In this document: one piece after another, positions 11,642 to 24,815 of the stretch
How positions within the stretch are numbered: position 1 is the stretch's first letter
Layout: each line of letters starts with the position of its first letter
NCBI RefSeq assembly: GCF_029784155.1
Contig: NC_073692.1
Span: forward strand, 15,543,752-15,607,751
Origin: Uranotaenia lowii
Taxonomy: Eukaryota > Arthropoda > Insecta > Diptera > Culicidae
DNA: 64,000 bases
Direction: 5' to 3'
Position numbers and translations under genes: made by a program
Notes under the pieces: model-generated
Told to the model about the DNA's origin: nothing
Databases searched by the model: none
The model's input: only the letters and a program-made list of their open reading frames with translations

Positions 11642-11660
11642 TGAATTCATAGATATTATT

Positions 11661-13900
11661 TTTTATAACTTTAAAAACATCCAGCTCATAATGCATAACA
11701 ATTTTCATTCCTGTGAATTTGTAAAACGTACATTTTTTGTGGTGTTATCCAATTTCCAATTATTGTTTTTCTTTTTTCCAGGATTTTTATCCTAGCATAT
11801 GATTCATCCTATACCAATCCGATTTTCAATTGAAATAAAGATATTGATTTAGAATGTAAGTATCATACCAAATGTTCGCAACTTTTACCAAAATATTTAA
11901 GTATAAGTAAAAAAAACATATTTTAAGCTGGATATTTATGAACGAAATGTTGTTTTTGCGTTTAGGCAGGATTGTGGAAAACTTTCATGAAACACCATAA
12001 ATTCTATCGTAAAACCAAAAAAAAAAATTAAAATTAAATTTTAAAATACAATACCGTATAGCACTGGCAACACTGTTCGTAACTCTCATTTCAATCAAAA
12101 TCGAAGGCAGGCGAGCAACTGGCCTGGGGAGAAAAAGTAGAACGACCACAAGGCATTCTGGAATAGAGAAACATTTCTACTACCGACGGGAGCTGACAAT
12201 GAACTTGCACCGAAAGTTGCAACAAAATAGTTCATAGAGGGAGATGATTGCTGAACTCCGTTGTAGAAGTTTAACACCATTGAGAAAAATTTGTTCTGCC
12301 CGCTGAGGACGGATACGTTACCTGTTAAACGATAAAAGAGGCGATTCGTCGTCGTCGTCGTCGTGCTGAGCAGAGATTGCTGCTGCACGCATTATTAGGT
12401 TGGGGAAAGATGTCTCGTTGTCGTCGATCGCGCTCCCCAGATAACAACGATTCCGTGGAAAAACCGTCAACACAACCGATATTGGGGATCGCTCTCTTTT
12501 TTTTCGCGGGTCAGGCTTATTCAAAAAAAAAAAAAAAAAAAATCGAAGGTCTCAGGAGATGGTGACAATAAGTTCAAAGTTCTAAATTCCTGAAGACTTG
12601 TTTTAACAAATGCACGAGAAAACAGAACTGTCTAACTGCTACCTTTACATGGTAACATAGAATGGTTAATATGCTTCTCCCTCGCTCGAGCAGTTAATGT
12701 TTTTTTTATCGTTCGCTGAACCGCTGTAAAATATAATAATATCGTTATCAGTTTTCATCAATCGACCATCCTCAACAACGTTCACCGAAAGAGGTGGCTA
12801 GAGGAAGTTGGGCGCCGGATTTCGAAAAGATAAGAACACCAGCACAACAGCGCTAAATGTGAGTATTCTTCCGGTTTTCCATTCACGGTGGTCCCTCTCT
12901 GGGGGTGTTGTGGGTTATTCAGAGGTGTTATCTTAGATTCTTATATAAAATATTTTTCACGTTGAATCTTCAGCTCTCTTCGGAGTTTCGCTTTTTGGAT
13001 TTTTCGCCAGAATGAAGCCCCCTATTGGCAAACACACCCACACACGTTCCATAAATTGTTGATCGACCCAGTCCGATAAGCGCCCATAGTGGAATGGTAC
13101 GGTTCCAGCGATAACGTAAAAGCTTTCCATCTTCTCTATCCCCACATGCCAGGGGGAATGAGAAAAAACAACACGATTCCCATATAACATCGGCTATCGG
13201 TTGATATACAGAGAAATAGAGAGATCCTATCGGTCTCCGGCTTCCACCCACCAACCCACATCTCGATGCTATGGACGATGAAAATTCGCTCGACAAGAGC
13301 AGGAGCTACATAGCTAGGACGGGGAGTCCGGAACCATCGAATGGATGTTATCAGGATAGATTCCAGACAACAACGACGGACGTACACACATGGGATGACG
13401 AAATCCAGTAGACCCCCACGACTGAACAGCGTGGTTGGATTCTTTTCAAGTTTTTTCGTCCGATATCTTTCCGATTTTTCGGCTATGTTCGAGTTGATGA
13501 ACAAACAACGATAAACTCTCAAATATCATGAAATTCTCCATATAAAATGTTAATTAGTGACAAAATTTCTTAAATTAACAAATGAAATGGAATTTCTTTA
13601 ATAACTTACCTCGAAACCTTGCAGAAATTAATTTCACAAACTCCACATTTTGCGTCCATTTTCACTAATTTGAACTTTTGTTTTGTTTTTGTTTACTTTT
13701 GGTACACACTCATTGGGAAATACCCTTTACTGGGTTTTCTGAAGCTATGGGTAAACATAAAATTGAGGAACAAGTTCTCAATTCTGATTCTGATTTGAAT
13801 TAAAAAAAAAATTGAACAAAAATTATTCAGTTTCTTGAAGAGTGGATCTTCACTGCCCAGCAAAAAGGACGTGTTATCGCAGACGGGACGGACTGTTGGA
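11661..13900. other. single-copy-looking region with (GTC)n tract and A-run
   Basis: No gene recognised. It is AT-rich to about 12050, then less so. Contains a (GTC)n microsatellite at about 12346-12364 and a poly(A) run near 12524-12541. Overlapping open frames on both strands (13136-13522 and neighbours) show no domain. Confidence 0.4.
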
Positions 13901-13915
13901 AGCGCAGTTTCCTCG

Positions 13916-14721
13916 CTTATCTCGACCCAGTTATCTGGCTGTTTGTCTTTCGTTTCCTGTGCTGATGAAATGCGCGATGTGCTGCGAGAAGATAAGAAAG
14001 CTGCGAGTTAAGGACATGTGCCCATCCCATTCCATCGTCCCCCCAAAAAGCTGGGGCGCCAAATTTAGTCAACCCACCCAGTTATCTGAGGGGCTCTCTC
14101 TCTCTCTCTCGCTCTGCTATTCCTCCTCTTGCCAGCGTCGCCAATGTAAAAAAAAAGTCGATCTGATAAGCGTGCTTTTACTACCACTTGCTTGCTTGCT
14201 AGTGGGTTCTTGCGGAGATCTATCGGGAAATGTTGCACCACAGACCCACAGACATACACACACAAACAAAACCCCGGCACCCGAAACCAGCTGATGGCCT
14301 TGCAGACAGGATATCGTCGTCGTGTTCCCCCATCAGGCATCGGCGGAATGTGCCGGCGTCGTCCGACGTCGTTTCCTATCGGGATCGTTCATCGCTCGCC
14401 GTCCGGGTTTTGTGCTGATAAGAAACCGAGTGAGAGAGAGAGGCAAACGAAATGTGGTATGGAGAACTCTACTACGACGTCGAGTGTATATTGGAAAATC
14501 TATAGGAGCTGATAAGGAACGAAGGAAAAGCTCCAATTTGGGGATTTTCATTGCCACTCGTGTTTCCTTTCGTCGTTTTTTTTTTTGTTATTCTCTCGTG
14601 GGGTGGGTCGGGTGTAAGATTCTATTGATGGAGACGGCAACCTTAGGGGAAAAATCGTTGAAATCGAGTGGAAACGGTGTGCGACCGATAGAGAAAAAGG
14701 CTAGATCCTTGGGAAGATAAG
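13916..14721. promoter_or_regulatory. candidate enhancer: cluster of WGATAAG motifs
   Basis: AGATAAG or TGATAAG occurs on the plus strand at 13990-13996, 14164-14170, 14416-14422, 14510-14516 and 14715-14721, and on the minus strand at 13916-13922. A further copy lies upstream at 12828-12834. These match the core recognised by GATA factors. The region is comparatively GC-rich, has CT and CA simple repeats (about 14096-14112 and 14252-14266), and lacks a convincing reading frame. Regulatory function is inference from motif density only. Confidence 0.3.
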
Positions 14722-14899
14722 CGATTCGAAAGGATACCCGAGCTCAGATGTGTAACAGTGCGGGGCAAGGTATTTTTGGTGAATGACCTTGGAAATAAAT
14801 AAAGCTAAAAAACCGGCCCAAAAAAACCAACCTGTGCCAAATTTCAGCTGAATCGGTTTGAAACCAGGAATGTCTTAAACCGCTCTCAGTTACGATTCC

Positions 14900-17160
14900 A
14901 ATAATAAAAAATGACAAAAATGATGAAAATGACAAAAATCACAAAAATAACAATAATGACAAAAATGACAAAAATGAAACAAAAATGTCACAAGAATTAC
15001 ACAAAAATGAAAAAATGACAAAAATGACACAAAATTAACACAAAAAGGACAAAAAACCACATAAAAATTATTCAAAAATGACACAAAATTGACACAAAAA
15101 TGACATAAAAATTAAATGACATAAATAAAAAAATTACAAAAAATACAAAAAATTACAAAAATTACAAAAATTACAAAAATTACAAAAATTACAAAAATTA
15201 CAAAAATTACAAAAATTACAAAAATTACAAAAATTACAAAAATTACAAAAATTACAAAAATTACAAAAATTACAAAAATTACAAAAATTACAAAAATTAC
15301 AAAAATTACAAAAATTACAAAAATTACAAAAATTACAAAAATTACAAAAATTACAAAAATTACAAAAATTACAAAAATTACAAAAATTACAAAAATTACA
15401 AAAATTACAAAAATTACAAAAATTACAAAAATTACAAAAATTACAAAAATTACAAAAATTACAAAAATTACAAAAATTACAAAAATTACAAAAATTACAA
15501 AAATTACAAAAATTACAAAAATTACAAAAATTACAAAAATTACAAAAATTACAAAAATTACAAAAATTACAAAAATTACAAAAATTACAAAAATTACAAA
15601 AATTACAAAAATTACAAAAATTACAAAAATTACAAAAATTACAAAAATTACAAAAATTACAAAAATTACAAAAATTACAAAAATTACAAAAATTACAAAA
15701 ATTACAAAAATTACAAAAATTACAAAAATTACAAAAATTACAAAAATTACAAAAATTACGAAAATTACAAAAATTACAAAAATTACAAAAATAACAAAAA
15801 TTACAAAAATTTCAAAAATTACAAAAATTACAAAAATTACAAAAATTACAAAAATTACAAAAATTACAAAAATTACAAAAATTACAAAAATTACAAAAAT
15901 TACAAAAATTACAAAAATTACAAAAAATACAAAAATAACAAAAATAACAAATAAAAAAAAAATTAAAAAAATGACAAAAATTACAAAAATAACAAAACTT
16001 ACAGAATTTACAAAAATTACAAAAATTACAATAATAACAAAAATTACAAAAATTACAAACATTACAAAAAATTACAAAAATTACAAAAATTATAAATGTT
16101 ACAAAAATTACAGAAATGGCAAAAATGACAAAAATGCCAAAAATGACAAAAATGACAAAAATGACAAAAATGACAAAAATGACAAAAATGACAAAAATGA
16201 CAAAAATGACAAAAATGACAAAAATGACAAAAATGACAAAAATGACAAAAATGACAAAAATGACAAAAATGACAAAAATGACAAAAATGACAAAAATGAC
16301 AAAAATGACAAAAATGACAAAAATCACAAAAATGACAAAAATGACAAAAATGACAAAAATGACAAAAATGACAAAAATGACAAAAATGACAAAAATGACA
16401 AAAATGACAAAAATGACAAAAATGACAAAAATGACAAAAATGACAAAAATGACAAAAATGACAAAAATGACAAAAATGACAAAAATGACAAAAATGACAA
16501 AAATGACAAACATGACAAAAATGACAAAAATGACAAAAATGACAACAATGACAACAATGACAACATTGAATGAAAATAACAAAAATGATTCAAAAACAAA
16601 ACAAAAATAATATAGAAATGACACAAAATGACACAAATATGACAAAAAATTACACAAAAATGACACAAACATGACAGAAATTACAGAATTGACAGAAATG
16701 ACAGTATTGACAGAAATGACAGAAATGACAGAAATGACAGAAATGACAGAAATGACAGAAATGACAGAAATGACAGAAATGACAGTAATGATCGGAATGA
16801 CTTAAATGACTGAGATGACGAAAATGGCATAAAAATAGCACAAAAATGACACGAAAATGACAAAAAATTGACACAAAAATGATAAAAATGACAAAAATTA
16901 GATGTGACACAAAACTGGCACGAAATGGCACAAAAATGACACAATAATGACATTATAATGACACAAAATTGAAGCAAAAATGCTACAGATTCAAAAATGA
17001 CAAAAATTGCGCATGAATAAGGCAACATAGAAATTGAAATCCCTCTGAAAATGGCATTTAAATTACTCGAAAATGATGCAGAAACAATGACGAAACAATT
17101 AAAAAATTAAACAAAAATGTCCCAAAATTAAGAAAAAAATTACCCAAAAACGTTGAAAAA
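14900..17160. repeat. 9-bp-unit satellite block 1 (AAAAATTAC, AAAAATGAC, AGAAATGAC)
   Basis: A tandem array of 9-bp units in distinct domains: a degenerate entry zone with TGACAAAAA-type units (14900-15135), almost perfect AAAAATTAC (about 15141-15925), a mixed zone (15926-16115), almost perfect AAAAATGAC (about 16130-16545), AGAAATGAC (about 16698-16790), and a degenerate exit. Nine is a multiple of three, so all frames lacking a stop stay open; the long predicted proteins (VIF, TKM or SFL repeats) are artefacts. Array length in an assembly is not reliable. Confidence 0.97.
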
Positions 17161-18997
17161 CGTTAAACTTTTCTTATTATGTCATGGCAGGTAGATATTT
17201 CCATGAAAATTATTAGAAATGCGGAAGATAAAACGGTCCGATTATTGGTAAATTTATATCACAAAATGACAGTGCAAAATCGCAAATGTGCACTTGCATC
17301 CAACCAAAAAGTGTCGGATAAGCGCTCATACACATAAATTTTGAAGGCTGTAACGGAGATTTCCCTCTCTTTATCGGAGGCCCAGAATCGACGAAGCCAT
17401 TCTGCGCCTTCAACCGTAAGTATCTTTAGCGCGTTTCCTCCCAGGGTGACTCTTCATACTATAGTAGGATGTGTAATCGTAGCTTACCACCAGATGAGTT
17501 ACGAAGTTGTTTACGCTTTTCATCACAGAAAGCTTTCCTATACAAGGAAGCTAGGGCAGGACACATTCTGCCGCATGGAGGAAAAAGGCCAGTTTTCATT
17601 TCTCCCTTGGAAAATGGCCGAAGCTCCCCGTTTTGATGCCAAACGACTTTGACAACAACCACGAGACGTCGACGTCGTTTGGGGTCGTTTCTTTCTGGGG
17701 AGGACTTTTCTCGTCGTTCAAAATTGGTCCATAGACATTGACATTGCGATTCAGAAGCGAGGCCAAAACGACGTCGACGACGACGATACCATGTCTCGCT
17801 TGTGCTATCTCCAAAACATGCCGTGGGGTCGAAAGGATTTTACTCATATCAGCGATGCGGTAGTAAAATGATGGTCCTGAGTCCTGGAGTTCTCGCGCTT
17901 TTCGGATGTCTGCACGATTCTAGATAGCATTTTGATGTAGTGCGATGCGTTTTTAGGGGAGGTCGAAAGGCGACGACGACGTCGATACGGTTGAGATTTT
18001 TTGCCCCGGCTTGACGACGACGCTTTTAGTTAGACGTCTGACGATTCAGTCGCGCCAATCGATTGGCGAAATAATCGAAAGGTAGCTCGAGCTCTCCGCG
18101 AAACGTTCTAGATATGTATGGAAATTGATCTACGGCGGGGATTCGCGAGATTTATTGCCTGGGTGTATCATCGCTCGTTGAAACCGTCGTTGGAATCAAA
18201 AACACTCGAAAAATCTTGATAAGAAGGATTTGTTGCCTCCTTCCTAGGCGACGAACCCCCTCCAGTAAGGACTTTTGGATTGAACATGACCTTCACAGAA
18301 AAACAACAAATTTCTTCGGTTGTTTGCGCCGCAAAAAGTTACCCAAATATGACCCAGACAAATAAAACACATCATATCGACACAAATCCCAATTCATAAA
18401 ATCACTCTCCGATCGAACGAAATCCACAACAGAGAGACATAAAAAAATATCCACTTAAGCCAATAAATAAGCAAATCGTATCGGTCTGTATTGGTGTGGC
18501 ACAAACTGCACATTGCGTCTGGCCATCGAGTGATAAAAATTGGTAGGTAAAATCGGCCCAAAGGGACCGGTTTTTTGTGTCCTTCTTTTCGCCATTCCGA
18601 TACGATACGATATCCTGGCACTTTATCACATACTTTCCAGCTCAGTCCTATCTTGAATCCTGTCCTGCCATCGATCGCTTGCTCGGGGTGAAGTGAAGAA
18701 GAAATGGCGATTGGGATTATACTTACCTATCTCTACCATGCAAAAGTGTTTCGGGTTCAGTAATTTTTTGCTCGTTTTGGAATTTGTTATTTAAGGGAAT
18801 GTTTTATTTGGTTGGTCATTTGATTAGTATTCAAGGAGCTATCGTTTGAACAGCAAAAGCCAAAATGCTTTTCATTTTTTTTTAAACATTTTATCAGAAA
18901 TTTCCTTTATTCCAGCATCCTAAATTTAGCCTTTTTTCAGTTATAAAATACCTTCATTTGAAAAGCTATTTTGGAAAAAAAACAATCAAAGTTTGTA
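17161..18997. other. single-copy-looking island between satellite blocks
   Basis: Less AT-rich sequence with many ACGTCG and CGACGACG stretches (17660-18060) and TTGATAAG near 18218. No open frame with a recognisable domain, no terminal repeats. Possibly intron or enhancer DNA. Confidence 0.4.
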
Positions 18998-18999
18998 TA

Positions 19000-19660
19000 C
19001 CCGATCAGTAGGGAAAAACTAAATTATATCAAAATGAGATATTTTGATACTTATTTTTTTCTATCTAAATGAGTTATAATTCAGTACTCGTAGGATGTTA
19101 AAATATCTCAAATTATATCAAAAAATCTATGCGATCATAGCTAAATTATATCAATTTTAGATATACTCCTTTCAAGATTATATCTCATTCAGATTGCAAA
19201 GTATGATATTGGACAGAATAAAACCTATCAAAATTATAACTTATCAAGATATGAGTGCTTCGAGAAATTTTTCTAGTGGAATGTCAGTAACCCACACTAT
19301 TTGCTTAAGCCATACTCCATTTTTGGTTTTCCAAAAATTCGATTCAATTTTTTGCATCTGTTGAGCGAAACTTATTAAAGTACAGTTTGGGCCGTTGACT
19401 TCGATGTCCGTGTTTCAGAAAATGTTGCACGTATATCCAAATAAGATATAATCATTTTATTTTAGGACAATCCGAAAATAAATCTTTATCATTGAAAATG
19501 AGCTCAACCTTATTCAAGTCTGTCAAGCAGAATAAGATATAATTCAGATTGGAGAACCTTTAAGTCAAAATGTTTGGGTACTTAATTATAACTGAATAAG
19601 ATGTGAATATCTTGGTGAGATACGTTTGAGTTATTATTTTGATATGCTCTTCTTATCGGG
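19000..19660. mobile_element. 661-bp TA-flanked MITE, copy 1
   Basis: Starts CCCGATCAGTAGGG and ends CTTCTTATCGGG, an imperfect inverted pair, with TA on both sides (18998-18999 and 19661-19662). The interior is rich in ATATC, TTGATA and TATATCA motifs. A diverged second copy is at about 52311-52960, sharing for example CAGTACTCGTAGGATG. TA duplication is typical of Tc1/mariner-type mobilisation. No coding capacity. Confidence 0.8.
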
Positions 19661-19662
19661 TA

Positions 19663-20828
19663 AGTTTAACTTATGTCCAAGGCTTAGAACCAAAAGATTT
19701 TAAGAAGTTATTGATTTCCCATCGTATTCTTCAACATCTATGAAGAACGTGGTTGTTTCTACGATTCATAAAATTCAAGATGATTTGAGAAGCTCAGAAG
19801 GACTGGTTTAGTTTGTAAGTACCTGCTATTAAGTACCTTTATTAAGTTTAACAAAAAATATAAACGAAGTGGTTTTTTTTCTCTTTTATTTCCTCGATTT
19901 AGCAGCTGAAACTATTTTTTGTTGCTGAAACATATTCATGCGAGAATGAATTGATTCTTTATGTATGTATATTAATCGCCCTAAAAACCCCTCTGTGCCA
20001 ATGCGAATATCGAAACAGTGTGAGAATTGTACGGACCCATCCTTTAAATGGGGTCTTATTACTGCTTATTTAAAGCTCCTACGCCAAAATTCAGCTTTCT
20101 AGGTCTAAAATCATGAAGATCGTATGAAATTAAACGAAGTTTAGAAAGAAGTAGGTATAGTTGGATGAAAATATTACCTAATCTAATCGAGATTCTGCAA
20201 AGCGTGTTGTTAATGTTTTTGTTTTGAAAAATTTATGGAAAGTTTATCACCTACTCTGGAAAATTAATTTTTCAATAGTTTACACGATAATCCTGAATAG
20301 TCGGGCTTCGACCAGACCGAACTGAGCTCCGCACTAACCCTATGTGCCTGAAAAGCAATTAAAATTAACTGCGTACTAACGGTAAACGATAGCCATTTGA
20401 TCTCTTCACAAAAATTTCATATTTTTTGTGATCTTTCATACTCTCGAAAGAAAAAAGTAATTATTCCATCAGGATGGGAGATGAAAAAAATTATTCTTAG
20501 AGCAATTAGTTTACAGATTAGATGTCTTCACAAAAGTTGTAGATCAAATTTTTCTAGGACACTTTGTCGAAAACATTACTAAAATCGCATAAAAGTTACG
20601 AGCATTTTAAAAATAATACAAGTAATTTAAATTTTTCATTTGATATCTTTTCTAGTATACAATTTAGAAACTTGGTATATAAAAAAAATTTGTCAGATTG
20701 TTAAAACAAAATTTTGTGCATCATGTCAAAACCATATATAAACTATAAAAAGAGATATTTTACAAAATATCCAAGATAATGCCCTTTTTCAGTAAATTAT
20801 AACCATAAGAGTTCGGCCGAGTTCGTAT
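19663..20828. other. AT-rich sequence, nothing recognised
   Basis: No gene, terminal repeat or RNA recognised before satellite block 2. Confidence 0.4.
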
Positions 20829-23800
20829 AATTTTGTCATTTTTGTAATTTTTGTAATTTTTGAAATTCTTGTAATTTTTGTAATTTTTGCCATTTTTGTA
20901 ATTTTCGTAATTTTTGTAATTTTTGTAATTTTTGTAATTTTTGTAATTTTTGTCATTTTTGTCATTTTTGTCATTTCTGTCATTTTTAACATTTTTGTCA
21001 CTTTTGTCAGTTTTGTCAGTTTTGTAATTTTTGTCATTTTTGTCGTTGTTGTCATTTTTGTCATTTTTGTCATTTTTGTCGTTTTTGTCATTTTTGTCAT
21101 TTTTGTCATTTTTGTAATTTTTGTCATTTTTGTCATTTTTGTCATTTTTGTCATTTTTGTCATTTTTGTCATTTTTGTCATTTTTATCATTTTTGTCATT
21201 TTTGTCATTTTTGTCATTTTTGTCATTTTTGTCATTTTTGTCATTTTTGTCATTTTTGTCATTTTTGTCATTTTTGTCATTTTTGTCATTTTTGTCATTT
21301 TTGTCATTTTTGTCATTTTTGTCATTTTGGTCATTTTTGTCATTTTTGTCATTTTTGTCATTTTTGTCATTTTTGTCATTTTTGTCATTTTTGTCATTTT
21401 TGTCATTTTTGTCATTTTTGTCATTTTTGTCATTTTTGTCATTTTTGTCATTTTTGTCATTTTTGTCATTTTTGTCATTTTTGTCATTTTTGTCATTTTT
21501 GTCATTTTTGTCATTTTTGTCATTTTTGTCATTTTTGTCATTTTTGTCATTTTTGTCATTTTTGTCATTTTTGTCATTTTTGTCATTTTTGTCATTTTTG
21601 TCATTTTTGTCATTTTTGTCATTTTTGTCATTTTTGTCATTTTTGTCATTTTTGTCATTTTTGTCATTTTTGTCATTTTTGTCATTTTTGTCATTTTTGT
21701 CATTTTTGTCATTTTTGTCATTTTTGTCATTTTTGTCATTTTTGTCATTTTTGTCATTTTTGTCATTTTTGTCATTTTTGTCATTTTTGTCATTTTTGTC
21801 ATTTTTGTCATTTTTGTCATTTTTGTCATTTTTGTCATTTTTGTCATTTTTGTCATTTTTGTCATTTTTGTCATTTTTGTCATTTTTGTCATTTTTGTCA
21901 TTTTTGTCATTTTTGTCATTTTTGTCATTTTTGTCATTTTTGTCATTTTTGTCATTTTTGTAATTTTTGTAATTTTTGTAATTTTTGTTATTTTTGTAAT
22001 TTTTGTAATTTTTGTAATTTTTGTAATTTTTGTAATTGTTGTAATTTTTGTAATTTTTGTAATTTTTGTAATTTTTGTAATTTTTGTAATTTTTGTAATT
22101 TTTGTAATTTTTGTAATTTTTGTAATTTTTGTAATTTTTGTAATTTTTGTAATTTTTGTAATTTTTGTAATTTTTGTAATTTTTGTAATTTTTGTAATTT
22201 TTGTAATTTTTGTAATTTTTGTAATTTTTGTAATTTTTGTAATTTTTGTAATTTTTGTCATTTTTGTCATTTTTGTCATTCTTGTAATTTTTGTAATTTT
22301 TGTAATTTTTGTAATTTTTTTAATTTTTTTAATTCTTGTAAATTTTGTAATTTTTGTCATTTTTGTAATTTTTGTAATTTTTGTAATTTTTGTAATTTTT
22401 TGAATTTTTGTAATTTTTGTAATTTTTTTTAATTTTTGTAATTTTTGTAATTTTTGTAATTTTTGTAATTTTTGTTATTTTTGTAATTTTTGTAATTTTT
22501 GTAATTTTTGTAATTTTTGTAATTTTTGTAATTTTTGTAATTTTTGTAATTTTTGTAATTTTTGTGATTTTTGTAATTTTTGTAATTTTTGTAATTTTTG
22601 TAATTTTTGTAATTTTTGTAATTTTTGTAATTTTTGTATTTTTTGTAATTTTTGTAATTTTTGTAATTTTTGTAATTTTTGTAATTTTTGTAATTTTTGT
22701 AATTTTTGTAATTTTTGTAATTTTTGTAATTTTTGTAATTTTTGTAATTTTTGTAATTTTTGTAATTTTTGTAATTTTTATAATTTTTGTAATTTTTGAA
22801 ATTTTAAGAATTTTGGTAATCTTTATAATTTTTTAAATTTTTGTAGTTTTTTAGTTTTTGGAATTTTTTGTATTTTTTTCATTTTTGTAATTTTTTCATT
22901 TTTGTAATTTTGAAATTTTTTGTAATTTTTGTAATTCTTGTAATTTTTGTAATTTTTGTAATTTTTGTAATTTTTGTTATTTTTGTAATTTTTGTTATTT
23001 TTGTAATTTTTGTAATTTTTGTAATTTTTGTAATTTTTGTAATTTTTGTAATTTTTGTAATTTTTGTAATTTTTGTAATTTTTGTAATTTTTGTGATTTT
23101 TGTAATTTTTGTAATTTTTGTAATTTTTGTAATTTTTGTAATTTTTGTATTTTTTGTAATTTTTGTAATTTTTGTAATTTTTGTAATTTTTGTAATTTTT
23201 GTAATTTTTGTAATTTTTGTAATTTTTGTAATTTTTGTAATTTTTGTAATTTTTGAAATTTTAAGAATTTTGGTAATCTTTATAATTTTTTAAATTTTTG
23301 TAGTTTTTTAGTTTTTGGAATTTTTTGTATTTTTTTCATTTTTGTAATTTTTTCATTTTTGTAATTTTGAAATTTTTTGTAATTTTTGTAATTCTTGTAA
23401 TTTTTGTAATTTTTGTAATTTTTGTAATTTTTGTAATTTTTGTAATTTTTGTAATTTTTGTAATTTTTGTAATTTTTGTAATTTTTGTAATTTTTGTAAT
23501 TTTTGTAATTTTTGTAATTTTTGTAATTTTTGTAATTTTTGTAATTTTTGTAATTTTTGTCATTTTTGTCATTTTTGTCATTCTTGTAATTTTTGTAATT
23601 TTTGTAATTTTTGTAATTTTTTTAATTTTTTTAATTTTTGTAAATTTTGTAATTTTTGTCATTTTTGTAATTTTTGTAATTTTTGTAATTTTTGTAATTT
23701 TTTGAATTTTTGTAATTTTTGTAATTTTTTTTAATTTTTGTAATTTTTGTAATTTTTGTAATTTTTGTAATTTTTGTTATTTTTGTAATTTTTGTAATTT

Positions 23801-24815
23801 TTGTAATTTTTGTAATTTTTGTAATTTTTGTAATTTTTGTGATTTTTGTAATTTTTGTAATTTTTGTAATTTTTGTAATTTTTGTAATTTTTGTAATTTT
23901 TGTATTTTTTGTAATTTTTGTAATTTTTGTAATTTTTGTAATTTTTGTAATTTTTGTAATTTTTGTAATTTTTGTAATTTTTGTAATTTTTGTAATTTTT
24001 GTAATTTTTGTAATTTTTGTAATTTTTGTAATTTTTGTAATTTTTGTAATTTTTGTAATTTTTGTCATTTTTGTAATTTTTGTAATTTTTGTAATTTTTG
24101 TAATTTTTGTAATTTTTGTAATTTTTGTAATTTTTGTAATTTTTGTAATTTTTGTAATTTTTGTAATTTTTGTAATTTTTGAAATTTTAAGAATTTTGGT
24201 AATCTTTATAATTTTTTAAATTTTTGTAGTTTTTTAGTTTTTGGAATTTTTTGTATTTTTTTCATTTTTGTAATTTTTTCATTTTTGTAATTTTGAAATT
24301 TTTTGTAATTTTTGTAATTCTTGTAATTTTTGTAATTTTTGTAATTTTTGTAATTTTTGTAATTTTTGTAATTTTTGTAATTTTTGTAATTTTTGTAATT
24401 TTTGTAATTTTTGTAATTTTTGTAATTTTTGTAATTTTTGTAATTTTTGTAATTTTTGTAATTTTTGTAATTTTTGTAATTTTTGTAATTTTTGTAATTT
24501 TTGTAATTTTTGAAATTTTTGTTATTTTTGTAAGTTTTGTATTTTTTGTAATTTTTGTAATTTTTGTAATTTTTGTAATTTTTGTAATTTTTGTAATTTT
24601 TGTAATTTTTGTAATTTTTGTAATTTTTGTAATTTTTGTTATTTTTGTAATTTTTGTAATTTTTGTAATTTTTGTAATTTTTGTAATTTTTGTAATTTTT
24701 GTAATTTTTGTAATTTTTGTAATTTTTGTAATTTTTGTAATTTTTGAAATTTTTAGAATTTTTGTAATCTTTGTAATTTTTTAAATTTTTGTAGTTTTTG
24801 TATTTTTTTTTATTT
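20829..24815. repeat. 9-bp-unit satellite block 2 (TTTTTGTCA then TTTTTGTAA), inverted relative to block 1
   Basis: About 4 kb of 9-bp units that are the reverse complement of block 1 units. A near-perfect TTTTTGTCA domain (about 21118-21960) is followed by TTTTTGTAA (21960-24780). The TAA part has higher-order structure. A variant block beginning GAAATTTTAAGAATTTTGG recurs at 22798, 23255 and 24181 with near-identical sequence for about 140 bp, and in weaker form at 24745. A second marker (CATTCTTGTAA followed by TTTTTTTAATTTTT) recurs at about 22276 and 23578. The predicted proteins are artefacts. Confidence 0.97.

Noticed and set aside
13842..14294. 150-codon plus-strand frame
   Set aside because: Contains CT and CA simple-repeat translations, no domain, overlapped by an opposite-strand frame.
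15112..16672. Very long open frames encoding VIF, TKM, SFL or NDK repeats
   Set aside because: A 9-bp satellite keeps three frames open on each strand at once. Composition and simultaneous openness show repeat translation, not genes.
20789..24784. 523-, 358- and 280-codon frames in satellite block 2
   Set aside because: Same artefact of 9-bp units; frames run through the array on both strands.
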